Shown here piece by piece: positions 18,911 through 27,863 of a stretch of 64,000 nucleotides of DNA. Made by a program: the position numbers and the translations under genes. The notes beneath the pieces are model-generated. The model worked only from the letters and a program-made list of their open reading frames with translations. It made no database searches and was not told the DNA's origin. Source of the DNA: Pseudomonas denitrificans (nom. rej.) (GTDB lineage: Bacteria > Pseudomonadota > Gammaproteobacteria > Pseudomonadales > Pseudomonadaceae); contig NZ_CP043626.1 in the NCBI RefSeq assembly GCF_008807415.1, positions 4,030,001 through 4,094,000 on the forward strand. Reading direction: 5' to 3'. Position 1 is the stretch's first letter. Each line of letters opens with the position of its first letter.

Positions 18911-20030
18911 GCGTCCACTCCCATGCGGCATCGCAGCGGTTGCGTCCGCTGCGTTTCGCACGGTAGAGCGCCTGGTCGGCCCGTTGCAAGGCCTCGTCGA
19001 GATCGTCGTTGGCGTCGAGCAGGGTCATACCCGCCGACAGGCTCAGGGTTTCGATGTTCACGCCCACCGGTTCCGCCGCCGAATAGGCCATCCGCAGGCG
19101 TTCGCAGCAGGTGGTCAGGCGATCGGCGTCGGCGTTGGGCAGCAGCAGGACGAATTCTTCGCCGCCGTAGCGCGCCAGCACGTCGCCTTCGCGCAGGCAG
19201 GCCCGCGCCACGGCGGCGAAGGTCTGCAGCACGCGGTCACCGGCGGCATGGCCGTGGACATCGTTGATGCGCTTGAAGTGGTCCAGGTCGATCAGCGCCA
19301 GGCCGTGGCGCTGGCCGGGGTGCATTTCATCCAGCGCACGACCGGCCAGGCGGATGAAGTGCCGGCGGTTGAACAGCCCGGTGAGCTCGTCGGTGGCCAC
19401 CAGGTCTTCGAGCTGGCGCATCATGCCGCGCAGGGTGTCCTGGTGCGCCTGCAGCGCATAGCGGCGCTGGCGCATGCGCTGGCGCAACGACTGCACGTAA
19501 CCGGCGAACAGGCTCAGCCAGGTAAGCACGATGAACAGCACCAGCAGTTGCAGGACCGCCTGGGCCGGCAGTTGCAGGCGCTGCTGGAAGGCTTCGTGGA
19601 GGTTCAGGCCAGCGAAGGCAATGAAGGCCAGCGCGGCGCAGCGGGCGAATACCCTTGGCTGCAACTGGAACACGCCGAACAGCAGGATCAGCACATAGAG
19701 CACCATCAGCGTGCCGCGCGCAGTATCGACGTTGGCCAGGAACAGGGTGTTCCAGACCAGCGCCACCAGCACCTGCGGCTCGGTCATGCTCGGGTCGGTG
19801 AAACGCTGGTTGCGCCCGCTGAAGAACAGCCAGGCGAACACCAGCTGGCTGCCGGCGACCAGCAGCGTGCAGGTCAGGGCGAAGCTGACGGGGGCGCGGT
19901 AGAACTCGCCGAAAACGGCCAACCACAACAACAGAAGCGCCAGCGCATAGGTCCCGAGGGCCATGCCGAATCGCCTGATGAGTAGTTTTTGTAAGGCGTG
20001 CTGCTTCAGAGGTGGTTTCAGCGTGCTCAT
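18903..20030 (-). CDS. Membrane diguanylate cyclase (SadC position)
   Basis: A 375-residue protein with about six membrane segments (residues 24-182), a short coiled coil (about 183-212) and a GGDEF domain (213-368). The active site GGEEF is at 289-293 in RYGGEEFVLLLP, and the inhibitory I-site RxxD is at 280-283 (REGD), five residues before it, so it should make c-di-GMP from two GTP with product feedback. It sits where PA4332 (sadC) lies in P. aeruginosa as I recall, between the reductase and fumarase genes, but SadC is about 487 residues with a longer membrane part, so I withhold the name. Confidence 0.88.
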   Translation of the reverse strand: MSTLKPPLKQHALQKLLIRRFGMALGTYALALLLLWLAVFGEFYRAPVSFALTCTLLVAGSQLVFAWLFFSGRNQRFTDPSMTEPQVLVALVWNTLFLANVDTARGTLMVLYVLILLFGVFQLQPRVFARCAALAFIAFAGLNLHEAFQQRLQLPAQAVLQLLVLFIVLTWLSLFAGYVQSLRQRMRQRRYALQAHQDTLRGMMRQLEDLVATDELTGLFNRRHFIRLAGRALDEMHPGQRHGLALIDLDHFKRINDVHGHAAGDRVLQTFAAVARACLREGDVLARYGGEEFVLLLPNADADRLTTCCERLRMAYSAAEPVGVNIETLSLSAGMTLLDANDDLDEALQRADQALYRAKRSGRNRCDAAWEWTRA

Positions 20031-20195
20031 GGGGCTCCGTCCCGTAATGGCACCTGGCCTTCACTCTACTATCAAAGCGCCCCAGTGCCTAGCCGATCGG
20101 AATGTGGGCGGTCAGCGATCTCTTTTAGAACAGCGGCGGGCTATCTGGGACCAAGGTCGGATCACTGGCGAGTGCGCGGCAAGCGGCCGCAGCGC

Positions 20196-20201
20196 TATAC
20201 T
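20196..20201 (+). promoter_or_regulatory. Candidate -10 box upstream of fumarase
   Basis: TATACT about 104 nt before the fumarase start, within AGCGC-TATACTATG-GCGCT followed by T7. No good -35 hexamer is seen at 16-18 bp. The same sequence could fold as a small terminator-like hairpin, so the promoter reading is tentative. The rest of the 20031-20304 gap shows nothing else I can name. Confidence 0.3.
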
Positions 20202-20304
20202 ATGGCGCTTTTTTTCGCCGCAGCCGTGTCGGCGAAACCCCGATGTAACAGGCGAGAGCCTGTCTTACCCGCCTGACTTTCCTGCCTGAAGAGGACCGTG
20301 CTCC

Positions 20305-21828
20305 ATGGCCGTGATCAAGCAAGACGACCTGATCCAGAGCGTCGCCGATGCCCTGCAGTTCATCTCCTACTACCACCCGGTTGACTTCATCCAGGCCATG
20401 CATGAGGCCTACCTGCGCGAAGAATCGCCGGCTGCCCGGGACTCGATGGCACAGATCCTGATCAACTCGCGCATGTGCGCCACTGGTCATCGCCCGATCT
20501 GCCAGGACACCGGTATCGTCACCGTGTTCGTCCGCGTCGGCATGGAAGTGAGCTGGGCCGGCGCCACCATGAGCGTCGACGACATGATCAACGAAGGCGT
20601 GCGTCGCGCCTACAACCTGCCGGAGAACGTCCTGCGCGCCTCCATCCTGGCCGACCCGGCCGGCGCGCGTAAGAACACCAAGGACAACACCCCGGCGGTG
20701 ATCCACTACTCCATCGTCCCCGGCAACACCGTGGAAGTGGACGTCGCAGCCAAGGGCGGCGGCTCCGAGAACAAGTCGAAGATGGCCATGCTCAACCCGT
20801 CCGACTCGATCGTCGACTGGGTCCTGAAGACCGTTCCGACCATGGGCGCCGGCTGGTGCCCGCCGGGCATGCTCGGCATCGGCATCGGCGGTACCGCCGA
20901 GAAGGCCGCGGTGATGGCGAAGGAAGTCCTGATGGACGAGATCGACATCCACGAGCTGAAAGCCCGCGGCCCGCAGAACAAGATCGAGGAAATGCGCCTC
21001 GAGCTGTTCGAGAAGGTCAATCAGCTGGGTATCGGTGCCCAGGGCCTGGGCGGCCTGACCACCGTGCTCGACGTGAAGATCATGGACTACCCGACCCACG
21101 CCGCCTCGCTGCCGGTCTGCATGATCCCCAACTGCGCCGCCACCCGTCACGCACACTTCGTGCTCGACGGCTCGGGCCCGGCCGAACTGGAAGCGCCGTC
21201 CCTGGACGCGTACCCGGAAATCGTCTGGGAAGCCGGCCCGTCCGCGCGCCGCGTCAACCTCGACAGCATCACCCCGGAAGAAGTGCAGAGCTGGAAGCCG
21301 GGCGAGACCATCCTGCTCAACGGCAAGATGCTCACCGGCCGCGACGCCGCGCACAAGCGCATGGTCGACATGCTGAACAAGGGCGAAGAGCTGCCGGTGG
21401 ACCTCAAGGGCCGCTTCATCTACTACGTCGGCCCGGTCGATCCGGTCGGTGACGAAGTGGTTGGCCCAGCCGGCCCGACCACCGCGACCCGGATGGACAA
21501 GTTCACCCGCCAGATCCTCGAGACCACTGGCCTGCTGGGCATGATCGGCAAGTCCGAGCGCGGCCCGATCGCCATCGAGGCAATCAAGGACAACAAGGCC
21601 GTCTACCTGATGGCCGTGGGCGGCGCCGCCTACCTGGTCGCCCAGGCGATCAAGAAGTCCAAGGTCCTCGCCTTCGCCGAACTGGGCATGGAAGCGATCT
21701 ACGAGTTCGAAGTCAAAGACATGCCGGTGACCGTTGCGGTCGACACCAATGGCGAGTCGGTGCACATCACCGGCCCGGCCATCTGGCAGAAGAAGATCGC
21801 CGAGAGCCTGGCAGTGGAAGTGCAGTGA
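20305..21828 (+). CDS. fumA: Class I (4Fe-4S) fumarate hydratase
   Basis: Class I fumarase interconverts fumarate and malate in the TCA cycle with an oxygen-sensitive 4Fe-4S cluster. The 507-residue single-chain length is typical of FumA/FumB. Cluster cysteines are seen in GHRPICQDTGIVTV (C66), GAGWCPPGMLGIGIGG and PVCMIPNCAATRH. The C-terminal beta domain includes GKMLTGRDAAHKRMVDMLN and IYYVGPVDPVGDEVVGPAGP. GAGGA lies about 10 nt before the ATG. Monocistronic, divergent from the GGDEF gene and closed by an intrinsic terminator. PAO1 has this gene at the same place as I recall. Confidence 0.95.
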   Translation: MAVIKQDDLIQSVADALQFISYYHPVDFIQAMHEAYLREESPAARDSMAQILINSRMCATGHRPICQDTGIVTVFVRVGMEVSWAGATMSVDDMINEGVRRAYNLPENVLRASILADPAGARKNTKDNTPAVIHYSIVPGNTVEVDVAAKGGGSENKSKMAMLNPSDSIVDWVLKTVPTMGAGWCPPGMLGIGIGGTAEKAAVMAKEVLMDEIDIHELKARGPQNKIEEMRLELFEKVNQLGIGAQGLGGLTTVLDVKIMDYPTHAASLPVCMIPNCAATRHAHFVLDGSGPAELEAPSLDAYPEIVWEAGPSARRVNLDSITPEEVQSWKPGETILLNGKMLTGRDAAHKRMVDMLNKGEELPVDLKGRFIYYVGPVDPVGDEVVGPAGPTTATRMDKFTRQILETTGLLGMIGKSERGPIAIEAIKDNKAVYLMAVGGAAYLVAQAIKKSKVLAFAELGMEAIYEFEVKDMPVTVAVDTNGESVHITGPAIWQKKIAESLAVEVQ

Positions 21829-21847
21829 TCACTGCATGACCGCTCCA

Positions 21848-21880
21848 TGAAAAAGCCCGGCCAAGTGCCGGGCTTTTTCA
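21848..21880 (+). terminator. Intrinsic terminator of fumarase gene (bidirectional)
   Basis: Perfect arms TGAAAAAGCCCGGC and GCCGGGCTTTTTCA around a 5-nt loop, 19 nt after the fumarase stop. The flanking A and T runs also suit the convergent minus-strand gene ending at 21898. Confidence 0.93.
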
Positions 21881-21897
21881 TGTCTGGCCGCTCGCTG

Positions 21898-22398
21898 TCA
21901 GAGGGCGGTTTCCAGAGCGGACTGGATGGCCTCGGTGCGCTCCTCGATTTCCTCGGCCGCCGAAGCAGGCTTGAAATTGATGCGGAGCACTCCCGCGTCC
22001 AGGGCTACCTTGTCGCGGTAGCCGTCCGCTGGGGCGCGACTGGCGTCGTAGCGCACCACGACACGTTTCAGCTTGCCTTGTACCGCCTGTTTGCCCTGGT
22101 CGTAGGAGGTCAGCATCTCCAGCGCCTCGGCCAGCGGTGCGAAGTACACGTTGGTCCAATAATCCTCGGCCCCATAGTGAGCGGCCTGCCCCGGCAGAGC
22201 GATGCTCTCCCAGTCCACTTCGACGGGCACGGCAAAGCCGGCGGACTCCTGGATATCGCGCAGTTGCTCGACGAAGGCATTCTGCTGATAGGCCGTGATG
22301 GCTTCGCGCTCCGCGGAGCTGGGCTCGGCGATCGACAGGCCGACCATGCCTCCCGCCAGCAAGGCGCAGAGGAAAAGCGAGCGGGTACTGGATGGCAT
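21898..22398 (-). CDS. Exported hypothetical protein
   Basis: A 166-residue protein with a signal peptide (MPSSTRSLFLCALLAGGMVG, cleavage probably near residue 25-29). The mature part has no membrane segment and no motif I recognise; EVDWESIALPGQAAHYGAED and VVVRYDASRAPADGYRDKV look like a small alpha/beta periplasmic fold. GGGAG is 7 nt before the ATG at 22398; the open frame extends 25 codons upstream without support. Monocistronic by spacing, ends facing the fumarase terminator. Confidence 0.75.
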   Translation of the reverse strand: MPSSTRSLFLCALLAGGMVGLSIAEPSSAEREAITAYQQNAFVEQLRDIQESAGFAVPVEVDWESIALPGQAAHYGAEDYWTNVYFAPLAEALEMLTSYDQGKQAVQGKLKRVVVRYDASRAPADGYRDKVALDAGVLRINFKPASAAEEIEERTEAIQSALETAL

Positions 22399-22494
22399 GG
22401 GACACTCCCGGAATCTGGCAACGGCGCAGTCTAGAAAGACCGCACCGGGCTCCGGGATCGGACTATTCGGCAAAGGCCGTGAGCAAAGGCCGAA

Positions 22495-22800
22495 TCAGGA
22501 CGCGCTGCGCGCTACCAGGCTCAGTTCCGTCACCTTGTCGCGGCGCTGGGCGAGGAAGCGCGTGCAGCTCACGCGCAGGAAGGAGGCGAAGTTCACCACC
22601 TCCCCGCGGTAGTCCATCACCTCGTCGTAGAGCTTGGTGATCAGCTGGTTGGTGGTCATGCCGTCCACTTCGGCAATCTCGCGCAGGATGTCCCAGAACT
22701 GGTTCTCCAGGCGCAGCGTGGTGACCACGCCACGGATGCGCAGCGAGCGCGAACGCGACTCGTAGAGAATCGGGTCGGCCTTTACGTAGAGTTCGCACAT
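22495..22800 (-). CDS. Ribbon-helix-helix domain protein
   Basis: A 101-residue protein. Residues about 20-65 (RSLRIRGVVTTLRLENQFWD, then ILREIAEVDGMTTNQLITKL) fit a ribbon-helix-helix fold of the RHH_4 type: a short beta strand followed by two helices, with an Arg-containing strand for DNA contact. The tail FASFLRVSCTRFLAQRRDKV is typical of these stand-alone Pseudomonas proteins. Probably a small DNA-binding regulator; targets unknown. It lies 33 nt from the stop of the DJ-1/PfpI gene, same strand, so the two may be cotranscribed. Confidence 0.8.
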   Translation of the reverse strand: MCELYVKADPILYESRSRSLRIRGVVTTLRLENQFWDILREIAEVDGMTTNQLITKLYDEVMDYRGEVVNFASFLRVSCTRFLAQRRDKVTELSLVARSAS

Positions 22801-22833
22801 GGACGGCTGCTCCAGCTTCGATGTCGGGCCAGT

Positions 22834-23415
22834 TTACAGGCTGATCTTCGTGCCCAGCACGTCGAGGAATTTCGCCAGCCAGGCGGGGTGCGCCGGCCAG
22901 GCCGGGGCGGTGACCAGGTTGCCGTCGACATGGGCCGCGTCCACCGGGATGTCCACGTACTCGCCACCGGCCAGCGTCACTTCCGGGCCGCAGGCCGGGT
23001 AGGCGCTGCAGGCGCGGCCCTTGAGCACACCGGCAGCGGCCAGCAGCTGGGCACCGTGACAGACAGCGGCGATGGGCTTTTTCGCGGCGTCGAAGGCTTT
23101 CACCAGTTCGATCACTTTCGCGTTCAGGCGCAGGTATTCCGGGGCGCGGCCGCCGGGGATCAGCAGCGCGTCGTAGTCTTCGGCGCGCACATCGGCGAAG
23201 TTGGCATTAAGGGCGAAGTTGTGACCGGGCTTCTCGCTGTAGGTCTGGTCGCCTTCGAAATCGTGGATGGCGGTACGGATGCTCTGGCCGGCCTTCTTGT
23301 CCGGGCAGACGGCATGGACGGTGTGCCCGACCATCAGCAGGGCCTGGAACGGCACCATGGTTTCGTAGTCTTCGGCGTAGTCGCCGACCAGCATCAGGAT
23401 CTTCTTCGCGGCCAT
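22834..23415 (-). CDS. DJ-1/PfpI family protein
   Basis: A 193-residue DJ-1/PfpI protein. The nucleophile-elbow cysteine is in [15 protein letters not shown] (C119, followed by H120), with the conserved acidic residues near the N-terminus in [15 protein letters not shown]. Relatives include glyoxalase III, protein/nucleotide deglycase-type and protease-annotated enzymes; the Cys-His pair is the only activity clue. I choose the ATG at 23415, 9 nt after GGAGG; an ATG at 23424 directly abuts that sequence. Confidence 0.87.
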   Translation of the reverse strand: MAAKKILMLVGDYAEDYETMVPFQALLMVGHTVHAVCPDKKAGQSIRTAIHDFEGDQTYSEKPGHNFALNANFADVRAEDYDALLIPGGRAPEYLRLNAKVIELVKAFDAAKKPIAAVCHGAQLLAAAGVLKGRACSAYPACGPEVTLAGGEYVDIPVDAAHVDGNLVTAPAWPAHPAWLAKFLDVLGTKISL

Positions 23416-23506
23416 CTGGGGCATCCTCCCGGCAGGGCCCGGCCATGGTGGCCGGGCATGCGGGAGAGCTTAGTTAGTCACGCAGGCAGCGGGTAATACG
23501 CCGCTA

Positions 23507-25171
23507 CTACACCGCCACGCGCTGCGCGGGCCTGGTGCTCGGGCGCTGCTCGGCGACCTGACGGGCGTCCTCGAGGATCAGGTCGGCGCCCTTCTCCGCC
23601 ACCATCATCACCGCGGCGTTGGTGTTGCCGGAGGTGACGTTGGGGAAGATCGACGCATCGACCACGCGCAGCCCCTTGAGGCCATGCACGCGCAGGCGGT
23701 TGTCCACCACCGAGGTCTGCGGGTCGCTGCCCATGGCGCAGCTGCCGCACAGGTGGTAGATCGAGCCGCAGTTCTCGCGGAAATACTGCAGCATCTGCTC
23801 GTCGGACTGGGTGGCCGGGCCCGGCAGCACTTCCTCGACGGTGATTTTCTTCAGCGCCGGCGCGTTCATGATCTTGCGGATCAGGTGGCTGCCCTGGATG
23901 GCCTCGTCGATGTCCTTCTGCGTGCTCAGGTAGTTCGGGTCGATCAGTGCGGCATCGGCCGGGTTCTTCGAGGCAATGCGGATTTCCCCGCGGCTGGTCG
24001 GCCGGCACGGGTTGAAGCAGAGCAGGAAGCCCGAATACGGCTCGGGTTTCAGGCTGGCCTTGTTGCTCTTTGGAATCTGGTAAGACAGCGGGTTGAAGTA
24101 CAGCTGCAGGTTCGGGTGTTCCAGCGCGTCGTCGCTGCGGAAGAAGCCGCCGCTCTGGTTCACGCTCATCGACAGCGGGCCCTTGCGGGTCAGCAGGTAT
24201 TCAAGGCCCAGCCTGGCCTGGCCGAACAGCGAGCCGAAGTCGTCGTTCAGGGTGCGGATATTGGCCTTGTAGTAGTAGCTGACGCAGAGGTGGTCCTGCA
24301 GGTTCTTGCCCACTGCCGGCAGCTCGTGGACCTGCGCAATCTTGTGCTCGTCCAGCAGCTCGCGGTCGGCGACGCCGGACAGCTGCAGCAACTTGGGCGA
24401 ATCCACCGCGCCGGCGGCGAGGATGACTTCGCGCTGGGCATGGAATTCCCGCTGCACGCCGCTCTGCTTCACGCTCACGCCGATGGCGCGCTTGTTCTCG
24501 CCGAACAGCACGCGCTCCACCAGCGCGTTGCGCTCGATGGTGAGGTTGGCGCGGTTCTGCGCCGGGTGCAGGTAGGCGAAGCTGCTGGAACAGCGCTGGC
24601 CATTCTTCGTGTTGACGTCGTAGAGACCGGCGCCTTCGAAGTCCTTGCCGTTGAAGTCCTCGCTCAGCGGGTAGCCCAGCTCCTGGCAGCCTTCGAGGAA
24701 GCGGTCGCAGATCGGGTGGGTGTGCCCCTTCATGGGCGTGATCCGGATAGGACCGTTGGCGCCGTGGTACTCGGTGTTGCCCAGCGGGTGCGATTCCAGC
24801 TTGCGGAAGTACGGCAGCACGTCCCTGAACGACCAGCCTTCGTTGCCGTTGGCCGCCCAGTCATCGAAGTCATGGGCCTGGCCGCGCACGTAGATCATCG
24901 CGTTGATCGAGCCCGAACCACCCTGCACCTTGCCGCGCGGAGCATAGAGTTCGCGGTTGGCAAGCTGCTTCTGCGGCTGGCTGTAGTACATCCAGTTGAA
25001 GGTCGGGTTGTAGTAGAGCTTGGCGAAGCCCACCGGGATCCTGAACCAGTGCGAGCTGTCCTTGCCGCCGGCCTCCAGCAGCAGGACGCTGTGTTCGCCC
25101 GATTCGCTCAGGCGGGCGGCGAGGATGCAGCCGGCGGAACCGGCGCCGACGATGATGTAGTCGTATTTCAT
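23507..25171 (-). CDS. GMC family FAD-dependent oxidoreductase (choline-dehydrogenase-like)
   Basis: A 554-residue glucose-methanol-choline oxidoreductase. The N-terminal FAD-binding motif is [20 protein letters not shown] followed by LLLEAGG; the GMC signature 1 region reads [20 protein letters not shown] and signature 2 [18 protein letters not shown]. The catalytic His lies in [12 protein letters not shown] and the second active-site part in [20 protein letters not shown]. It oxidises an alcohol to an aldehyde or ketone with electrons to FAD and then a quinone or oxygen. Last gene of the minus-strand catabolic operon; the substrate is probably a product of the upstream dehydratase or a related sugar alcohol. 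A CCTTTCTTT/AAGAAAAGG-type hairpin lies in the 76-nt gap before it. Confidence 0.9.
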   Translation of the reverse strand: MKYDYIIVGAGSAGCILAARLSESGEHSVLLLEAGGKDSSHWFRIPVGFAKLYYNPTFNWMYYSQPQKQLANRELYAPRGKVQGGSGSINAMIYVRGQAHDFDDWAANGNEGWSFRDVLPYFRKLESHPLGNTEYHGANGPIRITPMKGHTHPICDRFLEGCQELGYPLSEDFNGKDFEGAGLYDVNTKNGQRCSSSFAYLHPAQNRANLTIERNALVERVLFGENKRAIGVSVKQSGVQREFHAQREVILAAGAVDSPKLLQLSGVADRELLDEHKIAQVHELPAVGKNLQDHLCVSYYYKANIRTLNDDFGSLFGQARLGLEYLLTRKGPLSMSVNQSGGFFRSDDALEHPNLQLYFNPLSYQIPKSNKASLKPEPYSGFLLCFNPCRPTSRGEIRIASKNPADAALIDPNYLSTQKDIDEAIQGSHLIRKIMNAPALKKITVEEVLPGPATQSDEQMLQYFRENCGSIYHLCGSCAMGSDPQTSVVDNRLRVHGLKGLRVVDASIFPNVTSGNTNAAVMMVAEKGADLILEDARQVAEQRPSTRPAQRVAV

Positions 25172-25247
25172 GGAATGCGTACCGCGGTATTGGGTAGAAC
25201 CCCGCCCTCTCCTTTCTTTGAAGAAAAGGACGAGGACGGGTCCGGCA

Positions 25248-26465
25248 TCAGCCTTTGGCCGGTGCGTTGTCTTTCACGTCGACGGGGTCCGGGCCCATCT
25301 GCAGGTGCAGGCGTTCGCCGGTGTAGGGGCTGTGGGCGCGGACCACGTCCATGTTCAGCTCGACGCCAAGGCCGGGCTCGCTGGACGGGATGATGTAGCC
25401 GTCTTCCCACTGCAGCGGCTTCTTCAGCACCTGCGCGTGGAAGCCGTCCCAGGTGCCGATGCTTTCCTGGATCAGGAAGTTCGGCGTGCAGGCCGCCAGC
25501 TGGAAACTCGCTGCCGCGCCGATGGGGCCGTTGTAGAGGTGCGGGGCGATCTGGGCATAGAAGGCTTCGGCCATGGAGGCGATCTTCTTGCCTTCGAGCA
25601 GGCCGCCGCAGCGGCCGACGTTCATCTGCAGGATCGACGCGCCGCCGGCCTGCAGCAGCTTGAAGAACTCGTACTTGGTGGTCAGGCGCTCGCCGGTGGC
25701 GATCGGGATGCTGGTCTTGGCAGCGACCTGGCCCATGGCGTCTTCCTGGCCCGGCGGGATCGGCTCCTCGAACCACAGCGGGTCGTACTTCTCCAGGCGC
25801 TTCGCCAGGCGGATGGCCGAGGACGGCACCATCTGCCCGTGGGTGCCGAACAGCAGGTCGCATTGGTTGCCCACCGCTTCGCGGATCTTGCGGCAGAACG
25901 TCTCGCAGCGATCCAGCACTTCCAGCGACACCTGGTGGCCGGAGAACGCGGTGTAGGGGCCGGCCGGGTCGAACTTCAGCGCGGTGAAGCCGAGCTTCAT
26001 GTTCTCGATGGCGCACTCGGCCGCCAGGTCCGGGTCGGAGTAGTCGTATTCGCCCTGGGCGTTCTTCGGGTACAGGTAGGTGTAGGAGCGCAAGCGCTCG
26101 TGGACCTTGCCGCCGAGCAACTCGTACACCGGCTTGTTCGCGGCCTTGCCGATGATGTCCCAGCAGGCCATTTCCAGGCCGCTGACGATGCCCATCATGG
26201 TCAGGTCGGGGCGCTGGGTGAAACCGCTCGAATAGGCGCGACGGAAGAAGCGCTCGATGTGGTGCGGGTCCTGGTTCTCCAGGTAGCGGCCGAACACGTC
26301 CTCGATGGCCGGCACCATCACCCGGGGATGGAAGGTGGCGGCGTAGATCTCGCCGACGCCTTCGATGCCGCAGTCGGTCTTCAGCTTGACGAACAGCCAG
26401 TACATGCCGCCGACGTGGGGCGGTGGGACGGCGACCACATGGGTTTCGAGGGAGACGATCTTCAT
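25248..26465 (-). CDS. Enolase-superfamily acid-sugar dehydratase (mandelate racemase subgroup)
   Basis: A 405-residue member of the mandelate racemase/muconate lactonising family. The N-terminal capping domain (MKIVSLETHVVAVPPPHVGG) precedes the barrel. Candidate catalytic elements: the K-x-D segment LGFTALKFDPAGPYTAFSGH (base on strand 2), LLFGTHGQMVPSSAIRLAKR (metal ligand region with His), DPLWFEEPIPPGQ (Glu metal ligand), PIATGERLTTKYEFF (Glu ligand) and the final HLYNGPIGAAASFQLAAC (general acid/base His). This set is typical of sugar-acid dehydratases such as galactonate/galactarate types; the exact substrate cannot be read from sequence. Its ATG overlaps the MFS stop by 4 nt. Confidence 0.87.
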   Translation of the reverse strand: MKIVSLETHVVAVPPPHVGGMYWLFVKLKTDCGIEGVGEIYAATFHPRVMVPAIEDVFGRYLENQDPHHIERFFRRAYSSGFTQRPDLTMMGIVSGLEMACWDIIGKAANKPVYELLGGKVHERLRSYTYLYPKNAQGEYDYSDPDLAAECAIENMKLGFTALKFDPAGPYTAFSGHQVSLEVLDRCETFCRKIREAVGNQCDLLFGTHGQMVPSSAIRLAKRLEKYDPLWFEEPIPPGQEDAMGQVAAKTSIPIATGERLTTKYEFFKLLQAGGASILQMNVGRCGGLLEGKKIASMAEAFYAQIAPHLYNGPIGAAASFQLAACTPNFLIQESIGTWDGFHAQVLKKPLQWEDGYIIPSSEPGLGVELNMDVVRAHSPYTGERLHLQMGPDPVDVKDNAPAKG

Positions 26466-27757
26466 GCTTGTTTCGCTCTCTTCTGGATGCGCTTGTTCAG
26501 GATCAGGGTGGCTATCACGCCCAGCAGGCCCATCACCACGACATAGGAGAAGTAGATCTGGTAGCCGACGAAGCCGGGGAAGCGGTCGGTGATGTAGCCG
26601 TTGAGCAGGGGCAGGTAGGCGTCCGGGGCGTAACCCAGCACCGAGATGATGCCGATGGCCAGACCGGTGACACGCAGCGGGATGTGGCAGTCATCGAGGA
26701 TCGCCCAGTACAGGCCACGGATGGCGTAGGTCATCAGGCCGATGAAGATCACCAGGAAGATCAGCACGCCGAGCACATGCAGGCTCGGCAGCACGATCAG
26801 GCCGATCATCCCCAGGGCGGCCAGGAGCATGGCCCAGGTCAGCACGCCGGTACGGGTAAAGCGGTCACCCAGCCAGCCGCCGCCGATGCCGCCCAGTGGG
26901 CGCATCCACAGCTTGATGGTGGTGATCAGGCCGGCAGCGGTGGCGGAGAGGCCGAAGCCGCCTTCCTGCAGGTACGCCGAGAAGCTGTAGGTGGCCCAGA
27001 AGAAGTGGTAGCCGCAGAAGACGATGGCGGTGACCAGCCAGAGTTCGGGAATGCGCAGCAGGGTGCGGAAGTCATCCAGCAGGTTGCCCTTCTCGGCGCG
27101 AGACTGCTTGCCGTTCTTCTGCGGATCACGCACCAGCATCAGTGCGGCGCCCAGCACGATGCAGAAGATCGCGTACATATGGATGACCAGTTGCAGGCCC
27201 TGGGCGTTCTTCTCGCCACGGGTCTCGGTGACGTAGGCGAACAGCGCGATGGCGATGGTCGCCAGCAGCGCCTCGACCAGCCCGCGGCCGCCGTCGAGCA
27301 CGCCGAAGAAGCGGCCCTGCTCGTCTTCGCCGGCGAGCATCTTCACCCGCTTGATCAGCGCGGCCCAGAAGGTCAGGCCGGTGGTGATGCCGAAGCCGCA
27401 GAAGATCACCAGCAGCGTGTCGAAGCCCGGCAGCATCGCGTACCACATGCCCAGCAGGCCGGTACCGATCAGCGAGAAGCTGATCAGGAAGCGCGGCGAC
27501 AGGCGGTCGGCCAGCCAGCCGCTGGGCAGGTAGCTGAGCAGGAAGGCGGTGCCGAGGATCGAGTAGAGGTAGCCTAGTTCGCTGTTGTTGATCGCCAGCG
27601 CCTCGAGCATGGTGCTCTGGTACACCTGGCGCAGATACAGCATGGGATAGATCGCCCCCGCCGCAAGCACGAGCAGGGCAAGCTGGATGTAACGGGTGAG
27701 GTTGGCGTTAGCCGGCACGGCCATGGTCATGGCATCTGTACTTATTGTTTTTTTCAT
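26462..27757 (-). CDS. MFS transporter of the sugar-acid catabolic operon
   Basis: A 12-segment major-facilitator protein of about 431 residues (longer with upstream starts). The loop 2-3 signature reads SYLPSGWLADRLSPRF, and PLGGIGGGWLGDRFTRTG is the equivalent loop in the second half. Similar transporters next to enolase-superfamily dehydratases import hexonates or uronates by proton symport; this is inference from context. The start is uncertain: I give the ATG at 27757; ATGs at 27790, 27760 and downstream (MTMAVPANANL) are possible. The start region itself is A-rich (ATGAAAAAAACAATAAG), a possible Hfq/Crc site. Confidence 0.87.
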   Translation of the reverse strand: MKKTISTDAMTMAVPANANLTRYIQLALLVLAAGAIYPMLYLRQVYQSTMLEALAINNSELGYLYSILGTAFLLSYLPSGWLADRLSPRFLISFSLIGTGLLGMWYAMLPGFDTLLVIFCGFGITTGLTFWAALIKRVKMLAGEDEQGRFFGVLDGGRGLVEALLATIAIALFAYVTETRGEKNAQGLQLVIHMYAIFCIVLGAALMLVRDPQKNGKQSRAEKGNLLDDFRTLLRIPELWLVTAIVFCGYHFFWATYSFSAYLQEGGFGLSATAAGLITTIKLWMRPLGGIGGGWLGDRFTRTGVLTWAMLLAALGMIGLIVLPSLHVLGVLIFLVIFIGLMTYAIRGLYWAILDDCHIPLRVTGLAIGIISVLGYAPDAYLPLLNGYITDRFPGFVGYQIYFSYVVVMGLLGVIATLILNKRIQKRAKQA

Positions 27758-27863
27758 CATGCATCTCGCAGCCGGCTCGGTCGCCGGCAACTGGTCGGAA
27801 CAGCGGTGGGAGTATCGGGGCCCAGGCAGTGGGCCCCGTGGGTTGGATCAGCAGATCAGCGAA

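Noticed and set aside
20191..20212. Terminator upstream of fumarase (AGCGC-TATACTATG-GCGCT, then T7)
   Set aside because: No plus-strand gene lies upstream to be terminated; TATACT as a -10 box is at least as likely, and the stem is short.
20200..21765. 521-codon antisense frame over fumarase
   Set aside because: Mirror of a conserved gene in GC-rich DNA; no motif or ribosome-binding site.
23684..25393. 569-codon plus-strand frame over the GMC gene
   Set aside because: Shadow frame; Val/Ala/Leu/His-rich translation with no domain, opposite to a motif-complete oxidoreductase.
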